DNA of 64,000 bases. Origin: Alistipes putredinis DSM 17216 (GTDB taxonomy: Bacteria > Bacteroidota > Bacteroidia > Bacteroidales > Rikenellaceae). Of this stretch, positions 43,072 to 51,905 are shown piece by piece. Made by a program: the position numbers and the translations under genes. The DNA lies in the NCBI RefSeq assembly GCF_000154465.1, contig NZ_DS499579.1, positions 558,001 to 622,000 on the forward strand. Reading direction: 5' to 3'. Position 1 is the stretch's first letter. Each line of letters starts with the position of its first letter. The notes below the pieces were generated by a model, which saw only the letters and a list, made by a program, of their open reading frames with translations, searched no databases and had not been told where the DNA came from.

Positions 43072-43130
43072 CTGTGTCTTTCGGGGTGCCGACCGGAGCG
43101 GTCGGATCAGCGGTGCAAGCTGGTCGGGAG

Positions 43131-43808
43131 CTATTCAGCCTGTTGCTTCCCGCTCGGATCGAGGGGCTTGAAAAAGCCTCTTCCCGATTTTTTATAGAGC
43201 CAGAGCATGAAAAGACCCGTCAGGATGCCTACGCCGGTGCCGAGCAACAGATCGACGGGGAAGTGTTTGGCCAGGTAGATGCGCGAGTAGCAGATCAGCA
43301 GCGCTGCGGCGATCCCGAGCCATGTGAACCAGCGGCGGCGGATGACGGCGGCCGACATTACGACGACTGCCGCGATCGTCGCGGCGTGGGAGGATACGGT
43401 GCCGTATTTCCCGGCGACGGCTCCGGCGGGAACGTGTACGAGGCTGTTCGGTGTGGGGAGCCCGGCATGCCGCCAGGCGAAGAGCGAGTCGGCCGGAATG
43501 TCGAGTCCTTCGAGGGCCGGAGAGAACATCGGGCGCCAGCGGGGAGGAAAATCGGCCCAAAGGTGTTTCAGGGGACCCGAGTGCTTGAAGATGCCGCAGA
43601 GCATGTCCGAGAGCACCAGGGCGAGAGCCAGCGCCGCGAGGAAAAGCAGCGTGTTGCGCCATCCGTAGCGCCGGCAGACCAGCCAGAGTATCAGCAGGTA
43701 AAAGGGAATCCAGATCGCCATGCCCGAGATGAGGGTCATGATCCGGTCCAGGCAGGGACCGCCGTCGAAATTGAGAGCCAGAAACAGGGATTCGTCGCAG
43801 GAGTGCAT
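43131..43808 (-). CDS. PAP2-family membrane phosphatase
   Basis: The 225-aa product has about five membrane helices and the phosphatidic acid phosphatase/undecaprenyl-diphosphatase motifs: GKYGTVSSHAATIAAV (with the catalytic His of SSHA, a variant of PSGH) and YSRIYLAKHFPVDLLLG. Members dephosphorylate lipid-linked diphosphates or phospholipids. It lies 7 nt downstream of an MBOAT gene and is last in a four-gene minus-strand operon, which suggests a lipid or glycan substrate in the envelope. Confidence 0.87.
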   Translation of the reverse strand: MHSCDESLFLALNFDGGPCLDRIMTLISGMAIWIPFYLLILWLVCRRYGWRNTLLFLAALALALVLSDMLCGIFKHSGPLKHLWADFPPRWRPMFSPALEGLDIPADSLFAWRHAGLPTPNSLVHVPAGAVAGKYGTVSSHAATIAAVVVMSAAVIRRRWFTWLGIAAALLICYSRIYLAKHFPVDLLLGTGVGILTGLFMLWLYKKSGRGFFKPLDPSGKQQAE

Positions 43809-43815
43809 AGGTCGT

Positions 43816-45318
43816 TTAGAATTGGAAGTAGATGAAAGGCTGGATATCGCTCGACTTGACCTGCATCACCAGCCAGATGACGCACGCGGCCAGGAGAACC
43901 TGTACGACCGTCGGCAGGGAGGTGACGAATCGTTGCGCCCAGCGGTCGCAGCGGTCGGGAAGCATGTGCAGCAGGTAGCCGATGCCGACGAGCAGGAAGA
44001 TGCCGGCATAACCTTCGAGCACCTGGGGGATGACCGAAGGATTGAAGTTCGTGAAAATTTGGTGGAGCATCAGCTGCACGGTTTTCATCGATTCGGCACG
44101 GAACATCAGCCATCCGAAGCAGACCAGATTGAAGGTGAAGAAAATGCCCGGAATACGCCAGAACCACCGCATTTCGGCTCCTGTGGCTTTGGAGCCGGGA
44201 ACGACGCTCAGCCAGAGCTTGTGCAGGGCCAGCGCTATGCCGTGCAGCGCTCCCCAAAGGATGAAGCGCACGGCCGCCCCGTGCCACAGACCGCCGAGCA
44301 GCATGGTGACGAGCAGGTTGAAATAGGTGCGGATACGCCCCTTGCGGTTGCCGCCCAGCGAGATATAGAGATAATCGCGCAGCCACGTGGAGAGCGAGAT
44401 GTGCCACCGGCGCCAGAATTCGGTGATCGTGGCCGATTTGTAGGGGGCGTCGAAGTTCTTCGGAAAGCGGAAGCCCAGCAGCAGGGCGATGCCGATGGCC
44501 ATATCCGAGTAACCCGAGAAGTCGCAATAGATTTGCAGGGCGTAGCCGTAAATTCCCATCAGGCATTCGAACCCGGAGTAGAGCAGCGGCTCGTCGAAGA
44601 TACGATCGACGAAGTTGAGTGAGATATAGTCCGAAATGACGGCTTTTTTGAATAAGCCGATGAGGATCAGGAATACGCCCATGCCGAACATTTCGCGCGT
44701 GACCCGCAGCGGATTTTGTCGGATCTGGGGAATGAAGTCTTTGGCCCGGACGATCGGGCCGGCTACCAGTTGTGGGAAGAACGAGAGATAGAACAGGTAA
44801 TCGGCCCAGTTGTTTAGGGGTTTGAGTTGTCCCCGGCAGATGTCGATCGTATAGCTCATCGACTGGAATACGAAGAACGAAATACCGACCGGCAGGAAGA
44901 TGTTCTGGAAGTTGAGGAACCCTTGTCCGAAGAGGTTGTTGGCGATTTCGATCAGGAAATTCGTGTACTTGAAATAGCCCAACATGCCCAGATTGACCAA
45001 CACGCTCAATCCCACGAGCCAGTATTTCGCCCGTTGCGTCCGTACTTTGTAGATGGCATGGGCGATCCAGTAGTCGCTCACCGAAGCGAAGACGAGCAGC
45101 AGGAAGTAGATGCCGCTCGACTTGTAATAGAAGTAGAGCGAAAAGAGGATGACATAGACGATGCGGGCCATCGGAGCCCGGCGGGTGAATCCGTAGAAGA
45201 AGAGGAATCCGGCGAAGAGGAAAAGGAACAGCCCGCTGCTGAAGATCAACGGCTGCGATGCGTCGTACGTGAGCATCGAAACCAGCTTTTCCCCGATATT
45301 TTCCACCGTCTGGATCAT
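43816..45318 (-). CDS. MBOAT O-acyltransferase, AlgI-like
   Basis: The 500-aa polytopic product follows the AlgI family: LFFYGFTRRAP early, SFFVFQSMSYTIDICRG, then the core FWRRWHISLSTWLRDYLYIS with GGNRKG and the catalytic region GLWHGAAVRFILWGALHG. AlgI-type proteins pass acyl groups across the membrane to a periplasmic acceptor. Here the partner is probably the SGNH protein encoded just upstream (9 nt apart), so the pair likely O-acylates a surface polysaccharide. No polysaccharide synthesis genes are in the window to name it. Confidence 0.9.
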   Translation of the reverse strand: MIQTVENIGEKLVSMLTYDASQPLIFSSGLFLFLFAGFLFFYGFTRRAPMARIVYVILFSLYFYYKSSGIYFLLLVFASVSDYWIAHAIYKVRTQRAKYWLVGLSVLVNLGMLGYFKYTNFLIEIANNLFGQGFLNFQNIFLPVGISFFVFQSMSYTIDICRGQLKPLNNWADYLFYLSFFPQLVAGPIVRAKDFIPQIRQNPLRVTREMFGMGVFLILIGLFKKAVISDYISLNFVDRIFDEPLLYSGFECLMGIYGYALQIYCDFSGYSDMAIGIALLLGFRFPKNFDAPYKSATITEFWRRWHISLSTWLRDYLYISLGGNRKGRIRTYFNLLVTMLLGGLWHGAAVRFILWGALHGIALALHKLWLSVVPGSKATGAEMRWFWRIPGIFFTFNLVCFGWLMFRAESMKTVQLMLHQIFTNFNPSVIPQVLEGYAGIFLLVGIGYLLHMLPDRCDRWAQRFVTSLPTVVQVLLAACVIWLVMQVKSSDIQPFIYFQF

Positions 45319-45327
45319 GTCCGGGCG

Positions 45328-46893
45328 TTAGGGTTTTTGCATACGGGGCCTGGCTGCCTGGCGCAGCATCATTTCCAGGTGCGAGATTTTCCGGGTGTCG
45401 ATGACGTTGTCATGCGCAACGGGCGTGAAGGGAGGATGTTGTTCGGCACCTCGGTTGATGGCGTCGTACAGAGCCCAGGCTACGCGACGACCGCCCGCGA
45501 AATTGATGTGGGTGTAGTCCTTTCCGGCCCAGCCGTTGGCCACGAATTGCGCCATGCCGCCGAGCGATTGCATGGCGTCGTAGGCGCTCCAGAAGGCTGC
45601 CCCGCTGTTTTGCGCGGCCTGTCGTTGGGCCGCAGCCATGTAGGGTGCCGAATCCATTGGGACGAATCCCGAGTCCGACTTCACGCTGCGGTCGCTGACG
45701 CTCATCACTAATACGGCGGCCGTAGGGAAGCACTGCCGGATGTAGGCGATCATCTTCTCGATCTGTTCGCCGTATTTGGCGAAGGAGCGGATGCCCGGTT
45801 CCAGGATGTTGAGGCCGTATTGCAGGATCACCAGGTCGTAGCCGAGCATTTCATTGATCTGGGCATTGACCGTGGGCGAGGTCCAGAACATCGCCTGTCC
45901 GTTGTTGCTGCGGATCGAATAGTTGTCCACCACCACGCCGGGCGCCGATTCGAAGATCGCACCGTAGCCGATCGCTCCTGCGGCACCCGACAGTACCTTG
46001 AAACTCAACGAACGGATGTCGTCATGGACGACGATCTGTCGCACGGCGGGCGAACCTTCGATGTCGAACGTACGGTTGTCCCGATCATTGACGGTCACCT
46101 CGATACGGCTGTCGTCACGGCTGACGAACAGGATCCGGGCCGTGCGGCAACTGTCCAGGCAAGCCCGGTCCGATGAACCTTCCCAGCGAACGGAGGCTCC
46201 GTCCGAAGGTTGGCAGAGCCAGCCCGAGATGTAATAATAGTCGCTGATAGCGGCGGGGGTGTTTCGCCGTTGCATGATGTTGTAGGAGTCCCAACCTTTG
46301 GACTGGGTTTTGATCGTGCGCCGGAAGCCGGTCAGCGGCGAAGCCATCGGAGCGAAACCGGCCCCGGAACCGCCGAACCGGAGCTGCAGCTTTTCACGCA
46401 GGTCCGAGGAGAGGATGTCGCCTTCGACGAACGAGTCGCCCATGACCGCGATACGGACAGGAGCGTCGCCTTTCTGCAGTTTTTCATAGAAGGCCGTGAG
46501 GCGGCTGTGTCCCGTCGTGTCGAAATCTTCGATCGGGATCAGCGTCGGCGACAGCCGGACCGAATCCGGAAGCCGGGGTTGGGCAGTCGTATCGTCCGCC
46601 TCTTCCCGGAGGTTCCATTCGTAGGTGGTCGGGGCGTGTTGAGGCACCGTGTCGGCGATCTGGCGGGCGACCTGCGTCAGGTCGATGTGGAAATCCGCAT
46701 CGTCCAGATCGATCGCTTTTTCGGCTTTTTCGAGGTCTTCTTCGAAAGAGATGAGGTCGGACAGGATGTTAGCCCTGCGCAGACTGACCCCGCCGAGCGT
46801 TTGCGGCGGTATCAGGCTCAATCCGATGAGAACGGCGATGAGCAGGGTGACGGCGATCCAGCTCCGGTGTGTGTAGTCCTTTTCCGGGGCCAT
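45328..46893 (-). CDS. SGNH-hydrolase-like membrane-anchored O-acyl transfer partner
   Basis: The 521-aa product has one N-terminal membrane segment (SWIAVTLLIAVLIGLSLIPP) and a periplasmic part. SGNH blocks are visible: VMGDSFVEGD (Ser nucleophile), DLVILQYGLN (in the place of GxND) and GKDYTHINFAGGR (Asp-x-x-His). Between them lies a beta-rich insert (about 215-330). With the adjacent MBOAT gene it probably completes an acyltransferase system. The ATG at 46893 overlaps the stop of the upstream peptidase gene (TGATG), which points to translational coupling. Confidence 0.85.
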   Translation of the reverse strand: MAPEKDYTHRSWIAVTLLIAVLIGLSLIPPQTLGGVSLRRANILSDLISFEEDLEKAEKAIDLDDADFHIDLTQVARQIADTVPQHAPTTYEWNLREEADDTTAQPRLPDSVRLSPTLIPIEDFDTTGHSRLTAFYEKLQKGDAPVRIAVMGDSFVEGDILSSDLREKLQLRFGGSGAGFAPMASPLTGFRRTIKTQSKGWDSYNIMQRRNTPAAISDYYYISGWLCQPSDGASVRWEGSSDRACLDSCRTARILFVSRDDSRIEVTVNDRDNRTFDIEGSPAVRQIVVHDDIRSLSFKVLSGAAGAIGYGAIFESAPGVVVDNYSIRSNNGQAMFWTSPTVNAQINEMLGYDLVILQYGLNILEPGIRSFAKYGEQIEKMIAYIRQCFPTAAVLVMSVSDRSVKSDSGFVPMDSAPYMAAAQRQAAQNSGAAFWSAYDAMQSLGGMAQFVANGWAGKDYTHINFAGGRRVAWALYDAINRGAEQHPPFTPVAHDNVIDTRKISHLEMMLRQAARPRMQKP

Positions 46894-47654
46894 CAATCAC
46901 GGCGTCCTAAAATCATCAAAACGTAATAGAGCAGCGACGCTACGGCACTCAAGGCCGCTACCAGGTAGGTGCGGGCAGCCCACGAGAGGGCTTCCTTGGC
47001 TTGTCCGAGCTGTGCGCCTTCGAGCGTGTGGCTGCTCTGGAGCCAGGCGAGGGCCCGCTGCGAAGCGTTGTATTCCACCGGCAGGGTGATGATCGAGAAG
47101 AGAGCCGATACGCCGATCATGCCCACGCCGATCCAGCAGAGCAGTTCATTCTGCGTGGAGGCCAGGATCACCAGGCCGATGATGATGACGAACATTGCCA
47201 TACGCGAGGAGAACTGCACGATGGGTACCAGCTGCGAACGCAACGCCAGCGGAGCGTAGCCCTGTGCATGCTGGATGGCGTGCCCGCATTCGTGGCAGGC
47301 GACGGCTGCCGCCGCGACGCTGCGGCTCGAATAGACCGCGTCGCTCAAATTGACGGTCATCGTCTGCGGATTGAAGTGGTCGGTCAGTTGTCCGCTGACG
47401 TGGGTGATCTTCACATTGTGGATCTTGTTGTCGCGCAACATCTTTTCGGCGACTTCCGCACCGGTGAGTCCGCCGGGGAAAGGCACTTCGGAGTATTTTT
47501 TGAAGACGTGTTGCAGGCGGGCCTGCACGATGTAGCCGATTACGCCGATCACGATAATCAGCACGAACATGCCCATCGTGGCGGCGTCGTACCGCGACGC
47601 TACGGGCTCCGTGGTGTAATAACCGCTTTGGAGCAGGTTGAAAATCAGCAGCAT
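46893..47654 (-). CDS. YugP-like neutral zinc metallopeptidase
   Basis: The 253-aa membrane protein has a zinc motif CHECGHAIQHA (HECGH, 121-125) preceded by GQLTDHFNPQTMTVNLSDAV. This is the YugP/DUF2223-type family, with about four hydrophobic segments (first at about 28-47). An internal ATG at 47576 would drop the first 26 residues, which are not conserved in the family as far as I know. It heads the peptidase, SGNH, MBOAT, PAP2 operon. Its substrate is unknown. Confidence 0.85.
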   Translation of the reverse strand: MLLIFNLLQSGYYTTEPVASRYDAATMGMFVLIIVIGVIGYIVQARLQHVFKKYSEVPFPGGLTGAEVAEKMLRDNKIHNVKITHVSGQLTDHFNPQTMTVNLSDAVYSSRSVAAAAVACHECGHAIQHAQGYAPLALRSQLVPIVQFSSRMAMFVIIIGLVILASTQNELLCWIGVGMIGVSALFSIITLPVEYNASQRALAWLQSSHTLEGAQLGQAKEALSWAARTYLVAALSAVASLLYYVLMILGRRD

Positions 47655-47732
47655 AATTTTTCAATTTCAGTGTCTGCGCTTCGATTTTTCCCGGACATAT
47701 TCGGCCCCGGATTTCGAAGACGGACAGGGTTG

Positions 47733-48482
47733 TTATTTCGTATTCCGGCAGGTGTAGTATGCACCGGCCTGTTGAGCCGGCATCAGTACTATATCATTAA
47801 CGTTCATGTGGGCCGGTAATTGTACGATCCAGGCGATCGTTTCCGCAATATCCGCGCCGGTCAAAGGTTCGACGCCGGTATAGGTCTTGTCGGCTCGCTC
47901 TTGATCGCCGTGGAAACGCACCAGCGAAAATTCGGTTTCGACCATGCCCGGACGGATCTCCGTGACCTTGATGCGGTGGCTCAGCAGGTCGGCACGCATG
48001 GCTTGCGAAATGGCGTGTACGGCGTGTTTCGACGCGCAATATACGGCGCCGTTTTCGTAAGGCTCGGTTCCGGCGATCGATCCGATGTTGATTACGTGTC
48101 CCCCGCCTGCGGCGATCATTTTGGGTGTGATGATGCGGGTGACGTAGAGCAGTCCCTTGACGTTCGTGTCGATCATGGCGTCCCAGTCGGCCGTGGAGCC
48201 CTGGTCGATGTGTTCGAGTCCGGCGGCCAGCCCGGCGTTGTTGAGCAGCAGATCGACCCGATCGAGCGGTTCGAGGTGTTTTCTGCATTCGGCTTCGCTG
48301 CGTACGTCGAAACAGAGCGTGCGGCAACTGCCGCCCTGCGCTTCGATGGCAGATTTGAGCGCTGCCAGCCGTTCGGCGCGGCGCCCTGTGGCGATGATGT
48401 CGTATCCGAGGGCTGCGAGCCGTAGCGCCGTAGCGTGTCCGATGCCCGAAGTGGCCCCTGTAATTAAAGCTTGTTTTTTCAT
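47733..48482 (-). CDS. SDR-family NAD(P)-dependent oxidoreductase
   Basis: The 249-aa product is a classical short-chain dehydrogenase: cofactor loop TGATSGIG (8-15), NNAG (81-84) and catalytic Ser135, Tyr148 and Lys152 (YCASK). It resembles YdfG, which oxidises 3-hydroxy acids such as L-allo-threonine and serine; the substrate here is inferred only from that likeness. The ATG at 48482 is preferred to 48503. It is divergent from a LolC/E-like permease gene, with 77 bp between start codons. Confidence 0.87.
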   Translation of the reverse strand: MKKQALITGATSGIGHATALRLAALGYDIIATGRRAERLAALKSAIEAQGGSCRTLCFDVRSEAECRKHLEPLDRVDLLLNNAGLAAGLEHIDQGSTADWDAMIDTNVKGLLYVTRIITPKMIAAGGGHVINIGSIAGTEPYENGAVYCASKHAVHAISQAMRADLLSHRIKVTEIRPGMVETEFSLVRFHGDQERADKTYTGVEPLTGADIAETIAWIVQLPAHMNVNDIVLMPAQQAGAYYTCRNTK

Positions 48483-48559
48483 AATGGTCGGTTTATCGAA
48501 CAAAAGTAAGAAAAATTTATGTTACTTTGCATGAAAAATACGTGCAAAATCGGAAGAGG

Positions 48560-49807
48560 GTGAATCTCGAACTGTTCATAGCGCGCAGAATCGCGCGTAA
48601 CGGACCCGGCAACCGTCCGGGTGTGATGGTTCGTATCGCCGTGGTCGCGGTAGCGTTGAGCGTGACGGTGATGATTCTGGCTTTGGCCGTTATCATGGGT
48701 TTCAAGCGGGAAATCACGGATCGTGTCACCGGCTTCTCGGCCCAGGTCGAGGTCGCTGATCTGCGAAGCGCCGGGTCGATCGAGTCGGTGCCGGTACCCC
48801 GCAGCGAACAGCTCGAGAGGGCGATCCGCTCGGCAGGCGAGGTCGTACGGCTCGCTCCCTATGCCGTGAAGGGGGGCGTGGTGAAGACGCCCGATGCGAT
48901 TCTCGGCGTGATGCTCAAGGGGGTGGACGGCGGTTACGATTGGTCGTTTTTTCGGGACCATCTGCTCGAGGGCGAGTTGCCCCGTGTCGGGGATTCGATT
49001 CGCACCAAGGAGATTTTGATCTCCCGGAGCGTTGCCCGGGAGATGGGGCTTGTGCCCGGCGATAAGGTCGAGATGCTTTTCGTCGAGTCGGAGAAGAGTC
49101 CGCGCCGCGATCGGTTCAAGGTGTCGGGTATCTATGCGACCGGGATGGACGAATTCGACCGGAGCGTGGCGATGACCGATTTGAGAAACGTGCAGCGGTT
49201 GGCCGACTGGTCGTCCGACGAGGTGTCGGGCTACGAAGTGACGCTCGCGGATTTCTCGCAGGCGGAAGATTTCTCCCGCCGGCTGAACGATATGTTGCTG
49301 GATTCGGATCGGGAGGCTTTTTGGGACCTGACGGCCCGCAGTGCGCAGGAGCGGTTCCCGACCGTGTTCGACTGGCTCAAGACGCACGATGTCAATGCTG
49401 CGGTGATCCTGGTCATCATGGTCGTCGTGGCCGTGTTCAACATGGCGACCGCGTTGCTGACGCTCGTGCTGGAGCGTACACGTATGATCGGTCTGTTGAA
49501 GACGATGGGAATGAACAGTGCGTCGCTGCGCCGGATTTTTCTCTACCGGGCCTTGATGCTCATCTTGCGAGGGGTCGTGTGGGGCAATGCGATCGGTTTG
49601 GGAATCTGTCTGTTGCAATATTATTTCCACCTGATCCCGCTCGATCCCGAGGGTTATATGCTGTCGGAGGTGCCCGTCGCGTTCGGCGTGGGGTGGTGGT
49701 TGGCGCTCAATGCGGGAGTCGTGGCCGTGATTTTAACGTTGCTGATGCTTCCGGCTTCGATCATTTCACAGGTCAAACCGGTGGAGGCGATCCGTTACGA
49801 TTCATAA
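48560..49807 (+). CDS. FtsX/LolC-E family ABC transporter permease
   Basis: The 415-aa product has one N-terminal membrane helix (VRIAVVAVALSVTVMILALAV), a large periplasmic domain, and three C-terminal helices (AAVILVIMVVVAVFNMATAL, then two more). This is the MacB/LolC/LolE topology used for lipoprotein release. The frame is open upstream to a TTG at 48527, but the GTG at 48560 gives the family N-terminus NLELFIARRIAR. No ATPase (LolD) gene is adjacent. A ubiE/menG gene follows 16 nt later. Confidence 0.85.
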   Translation: MNLELFIARRIARNGPGNRPGVMVRIAVVAVALSVTVMILALAVIMGFKREITDRVTGFSAQVEVADLRSAGSIESVPVPRSEQLERAIRSAGEVVRLAPYAVKGGVVKTPDAILGVMLKGVDGGYDWSFFRDHLLEGELPRVGDSIRTKEILISRSVAREMGLVPGDKVEMLFVESEKSPRRDRFKVSGIYATGMDEFDRSVAMTDLRNVQRLADWSSDEVSGYEVTLADFSQAEDFSRRLNDMLLDSDREAFWDLTARSAQERFPTVFDWLKTHDVNAAVILVIMVVVAVFNMATALLTLVLERTRMIGLLKTMGMNSASLRRIFLYRALMLILRGVVWGNAIGLGICLLQYYFHLIPLDPEGYMLSEVPVAFGVGWWLALNAGVVAVILTLLMLPASIISQVKPVEAIRYDS

Positions 49808-49823
49808 ATAGAGTACATAAAAG

Positions 49824-50540
49824 ATGAAACCATACGATACAGAGCAGGACAAGAAAGAACAGGTGCGCGAGATGTTCGACCGCATCGCTCCGGCGTACGA
49901 CCGGTTGAACCACACGCTTTCGTTTCAGATCGATAAATTGTGGCGTCGGCATGTGGTGCGGATCGTGCGGCGGATGCAGCCCCGGCGGATTCTCGACGTA
50001 GCGACCGGTACGGGCGACCTGGCATTGGCGATGGCCCGCCGCATGCGGGGCGTGCAGGTATTGGGCGTCGATCTTTCGGAAAATATGCTTGCGGAGGCCC
50101 GCCGGAAGGCGACGGCCTGCGGACTGGACGAACGGGTGGTGCTTTCGCTCGGGGATGCGGAGCGCCTGGAGGTGGCGGATGCGTCGGTGGACGTGGTGAC
50201 GGTGGCTTTCGGAGTGCGTAATTTCGGGGATCTCGGAGCGGGACTCCGGGAGATCGTCCGGGTGCTGAAGCCCGGCGGGAAGGTCGTTATCCTGGAGTTT
50301 TCGACCCCTCGCAATCCGTTGTTCCGAAGGGTGTACGGTCTTTACAGCCATCGCCTGTTGCCCGCTATCGGCGGGATGATCTCCAAAGACCGCAAGGCAT
50401 ACGAGTACCTGCCTGCTTCGGTGGATGAATTTCCGGCTCCGGAATGTTTTATGGCGATGATGCGCGAGGCGGGATTCAAGGATTGCAGGGCCCGTTCCCA
50501 GAGTTTGGGAATCGCGCAGATATATACGGGAGAAAAATAG
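49824..50540 (+). CDS. ubiE: Demethylmenaquinone methyltransferase
   Basis: UbiE/MenG methylates demethylmenaquinone at C-2 with SAM, the last step of menaquinone synthesis. The 238-aa product has motif I ILDVATGTGDLALAM (56-70), VTVAFGVRNF and the C-terminal signature LPASVDEFP. With only menaquinone expected in this lineage, the MenG role fits, and menA is at 6.6 kb. It lies between the permease and a lipoprotein gene in one probable operon. Confidence 0.94.
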   Translation: MKPYDTEQDKKEQVREMFDRIAPAYDRLNHTLSFQIDKLWRRHVVRIVRRMQPRRILDVATGTGDLALAMARRMRGVQVLGVDLSENMLAEARRKATACGLDERVVLSLGDAERLEVADASVDVVTVAFGVRNFGDLGAGLREIVRVLKPGGKVVILEFSTPRNPLFRRVYGLYSHRLLPAIGGMISKDRKAYEYLPASVDEFPAPECFMAMMREAGFKDCRARSQSLGIAQIYTGEK

Positions 50541-50549
50541 GACCTTCGC

Positions 50550-51035
50550 GTGAGAACCTTGTTGAAATACGTATTGCCGGTGTTGTTCGCCGCTCTCTTG
50601 AGCGGATGCGGCGCGTCCCTGGTCCGAAAGGTCCGGATCGGAGAAGAGGTGGCGGTGCGTCAGTACGGTACGGTGGGTCTGGATTTGACGTTCGAAGTGG
50701 AAAATGCGTCCCGCCGCACGTTGCGGCTCGAGGAGGCCGAATTGGAATTTTTCACCGGAGCGGGTTCGCTGGGACGTGCCGTGTTGAGGGGTTCTGTCGA
50801 AATTCCCGGACGGAGTTGCGGCCCGGTGTGCAGTCGCTGGAAATTCGATTTTCCCGATGCCGCCGCCGGAATGGTCCTTCGGAAGCGATTGGAGGAGGGG
50901 GATTACGCCCGGCTGGAGGTCGAAGTGCGGATGACGCTGCGGGCGGGGGCCGTGCGGCGCCGTGTTTCTTTCGAAAGGATGCCTTTTTCCGAATTTTTGA
51001 ATATCTTTGCAGAAGATAGGATGCGCCTCGGATAA
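50550..51035 (+). CDS. Small lipoprotein of unknown function, C-terminus overlapping a repeat
   Basis: The 161-aa product starts at a GTG 9 nt after ubiE. It has a signal peptide with lipobox LLSGCGASL and a beta-rich domain with TVGLDLTFEVENASRRTLRL, reminiscent of the LEA14/late-embryogenesis-type fold. I do not recognise the family with confidence. The last about 14 residues (FLNIFAEDRMRLG) are encoded by the interspersed repeat element at 51002, so the original C-terminus may have ended earlier. Confidence 0.7.
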   Translation: MRTLLKYVLPVLFAALLSGCGASLVRKVRIGEEVAVRQYGTVGLDLTFEVENASRRTLRLEEAELEFFTGAGSLGRAVLRGSVEIPGRSCGPVCSRWKFDFPDAAAGMVLRKRLEEGDYARLEVEVRMTLRAGAVRRRVSFERMPFSEFLNIFAEDRMRLG

Positions 51036-51298
51036 GCTCAAGCGACCGACGCTCGAAGCATGCGTCAAGAACACTTGCAAACTCTGCCATGCAAGGAGGA
51101 GGAAAACAGAACGTTAGGTTCGGCTTGCCGTGTGCCTTTCCTTATTTTTACCGAAGATAGGAGATACGCTTCGGGAAACTGGGAGCAGGTTCCTGCCGTT
51201 TTCTTCTCGGCTTTCACTATCTTTGCAGAAGATAGGATTCGGTTCAGCAATCTTTGCGTGCAAGCCCGCACGATTGCTCTCACCTTTCACTATCTTTG
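51002..51298 (+). repeat. Promoter-bearing interspersed repeat array upstream of a secreted protein gene
   Basis: TATCTTTG boxes facing right lie at 51002-51009, 51218-51225 and 51291-51298, with a decayed one (TATTTTTA) at 51143-51150 and a related AATCTTTG at 51249-51256. The copies at 51002 and 51218 continue into CAGAAGATAGGA; at the decayed 51143 copy only GAAGATAGGA remains. The block 51241-51298 repeats 6174-6231 (57 of 58 positions). Confidence 0.8.
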
Positions 51299-51365
51299 TC
51301 CGGGAGGAGTTTCCGTTCGAATAGTGTATCCGGGAAGTTCCGACTGGTTTAAGAAAATAGTGACT

Positions 51366-51812
51366 ATGTATAGGATAATCGTTTCATTGCTGTTTGTTTT
51401 CGGATTGTATGGTGGCGTTTCGGCCCAGTCGCTCGCCTCTTTCAAGGAGCGTCTGTCGCAGCCTGCGGGTTCGGCAGCCGTTACCGTAGTGGAGCATGGG
51501 GATGCTGCGGGCGTCGTGAGCCGGGAGAGCCAGAGCAACGACCGCATCCGGTTCAAAGGGTACCGAATCGGTATTTTCTTCGATAACGGAGCGGAGGCCC
51601 GGGCCAATGCGCTTGCCGCCAAGCAGACGTTCGAAACCGCATTCCCGGATATTCCGGTCTATCTGGTTTATGAAAATCCCTATTTCAAGGTTTCTGCCGG
51701 AAATTGCGTCACTTCCGAGGAGGCGATCGTGTTGCTGGGCAAGATTCGCAGCCAGTTTCCGGAGGCTTATCTGATGCGTGAAGATCTTACGGTGGCCGAC
51801 CTGATTCGTTAA
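51366..51812 (+). CDS. Secreted SPOR-like small protein
   Basis: The 148-aa product has a signal peptide (MYRIIVSLLFVFGLYGGVSA). The mature part contains IGIFFDNGAEARANALAAKQ, VYLVYENPYFKVSAGNCVTS and ALLGKI-like VLLGKIRSQFPEAYLMRE, a pattern close to SPOR domains that bind denuded peptidoglycan. The ATG at 51366 is the first after the promoter repeats; the open frame further upstream is only repeat DNA. Function is inferred from the SPOR likeness alone. Confidence 0.75.
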   Translation: MYRIIVSLLFVFGLYGGVSAQSLASFKERLSQPAGSAAVTVVEHGDAAGVVSRESQSNDRIRFKGYRIGIFFDNGAEARANALAAKQTFETAFPDIPVYLVYENPYFKVSAGNCVTSEEAIVLLGKIRSQFPEAYLMREDLTVADLIR

Positions 51813-51843
51813 TTTTCCAAAAGATTAAAAATAACGAAAAAAA

Positions 51844-51875
51844 TTTGATAGATTCTACCCGAATCTATATATTTG
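51844..51875 (+). promoter_or_regulatory. Promoter of the small Cys-rich lipoprotein gene
   Basis: TTTG at 51844-51847 and TATATTTG at 51868-51875 are 20 bp apart, a near-consensus promoter in A/T-rich DNA, about 30 bp before the start codon. Confidence 0.8.
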
Positions 51876-51905
51876 CCGCGTTAAAAACCTTTAATAATTA
51901 AAACT

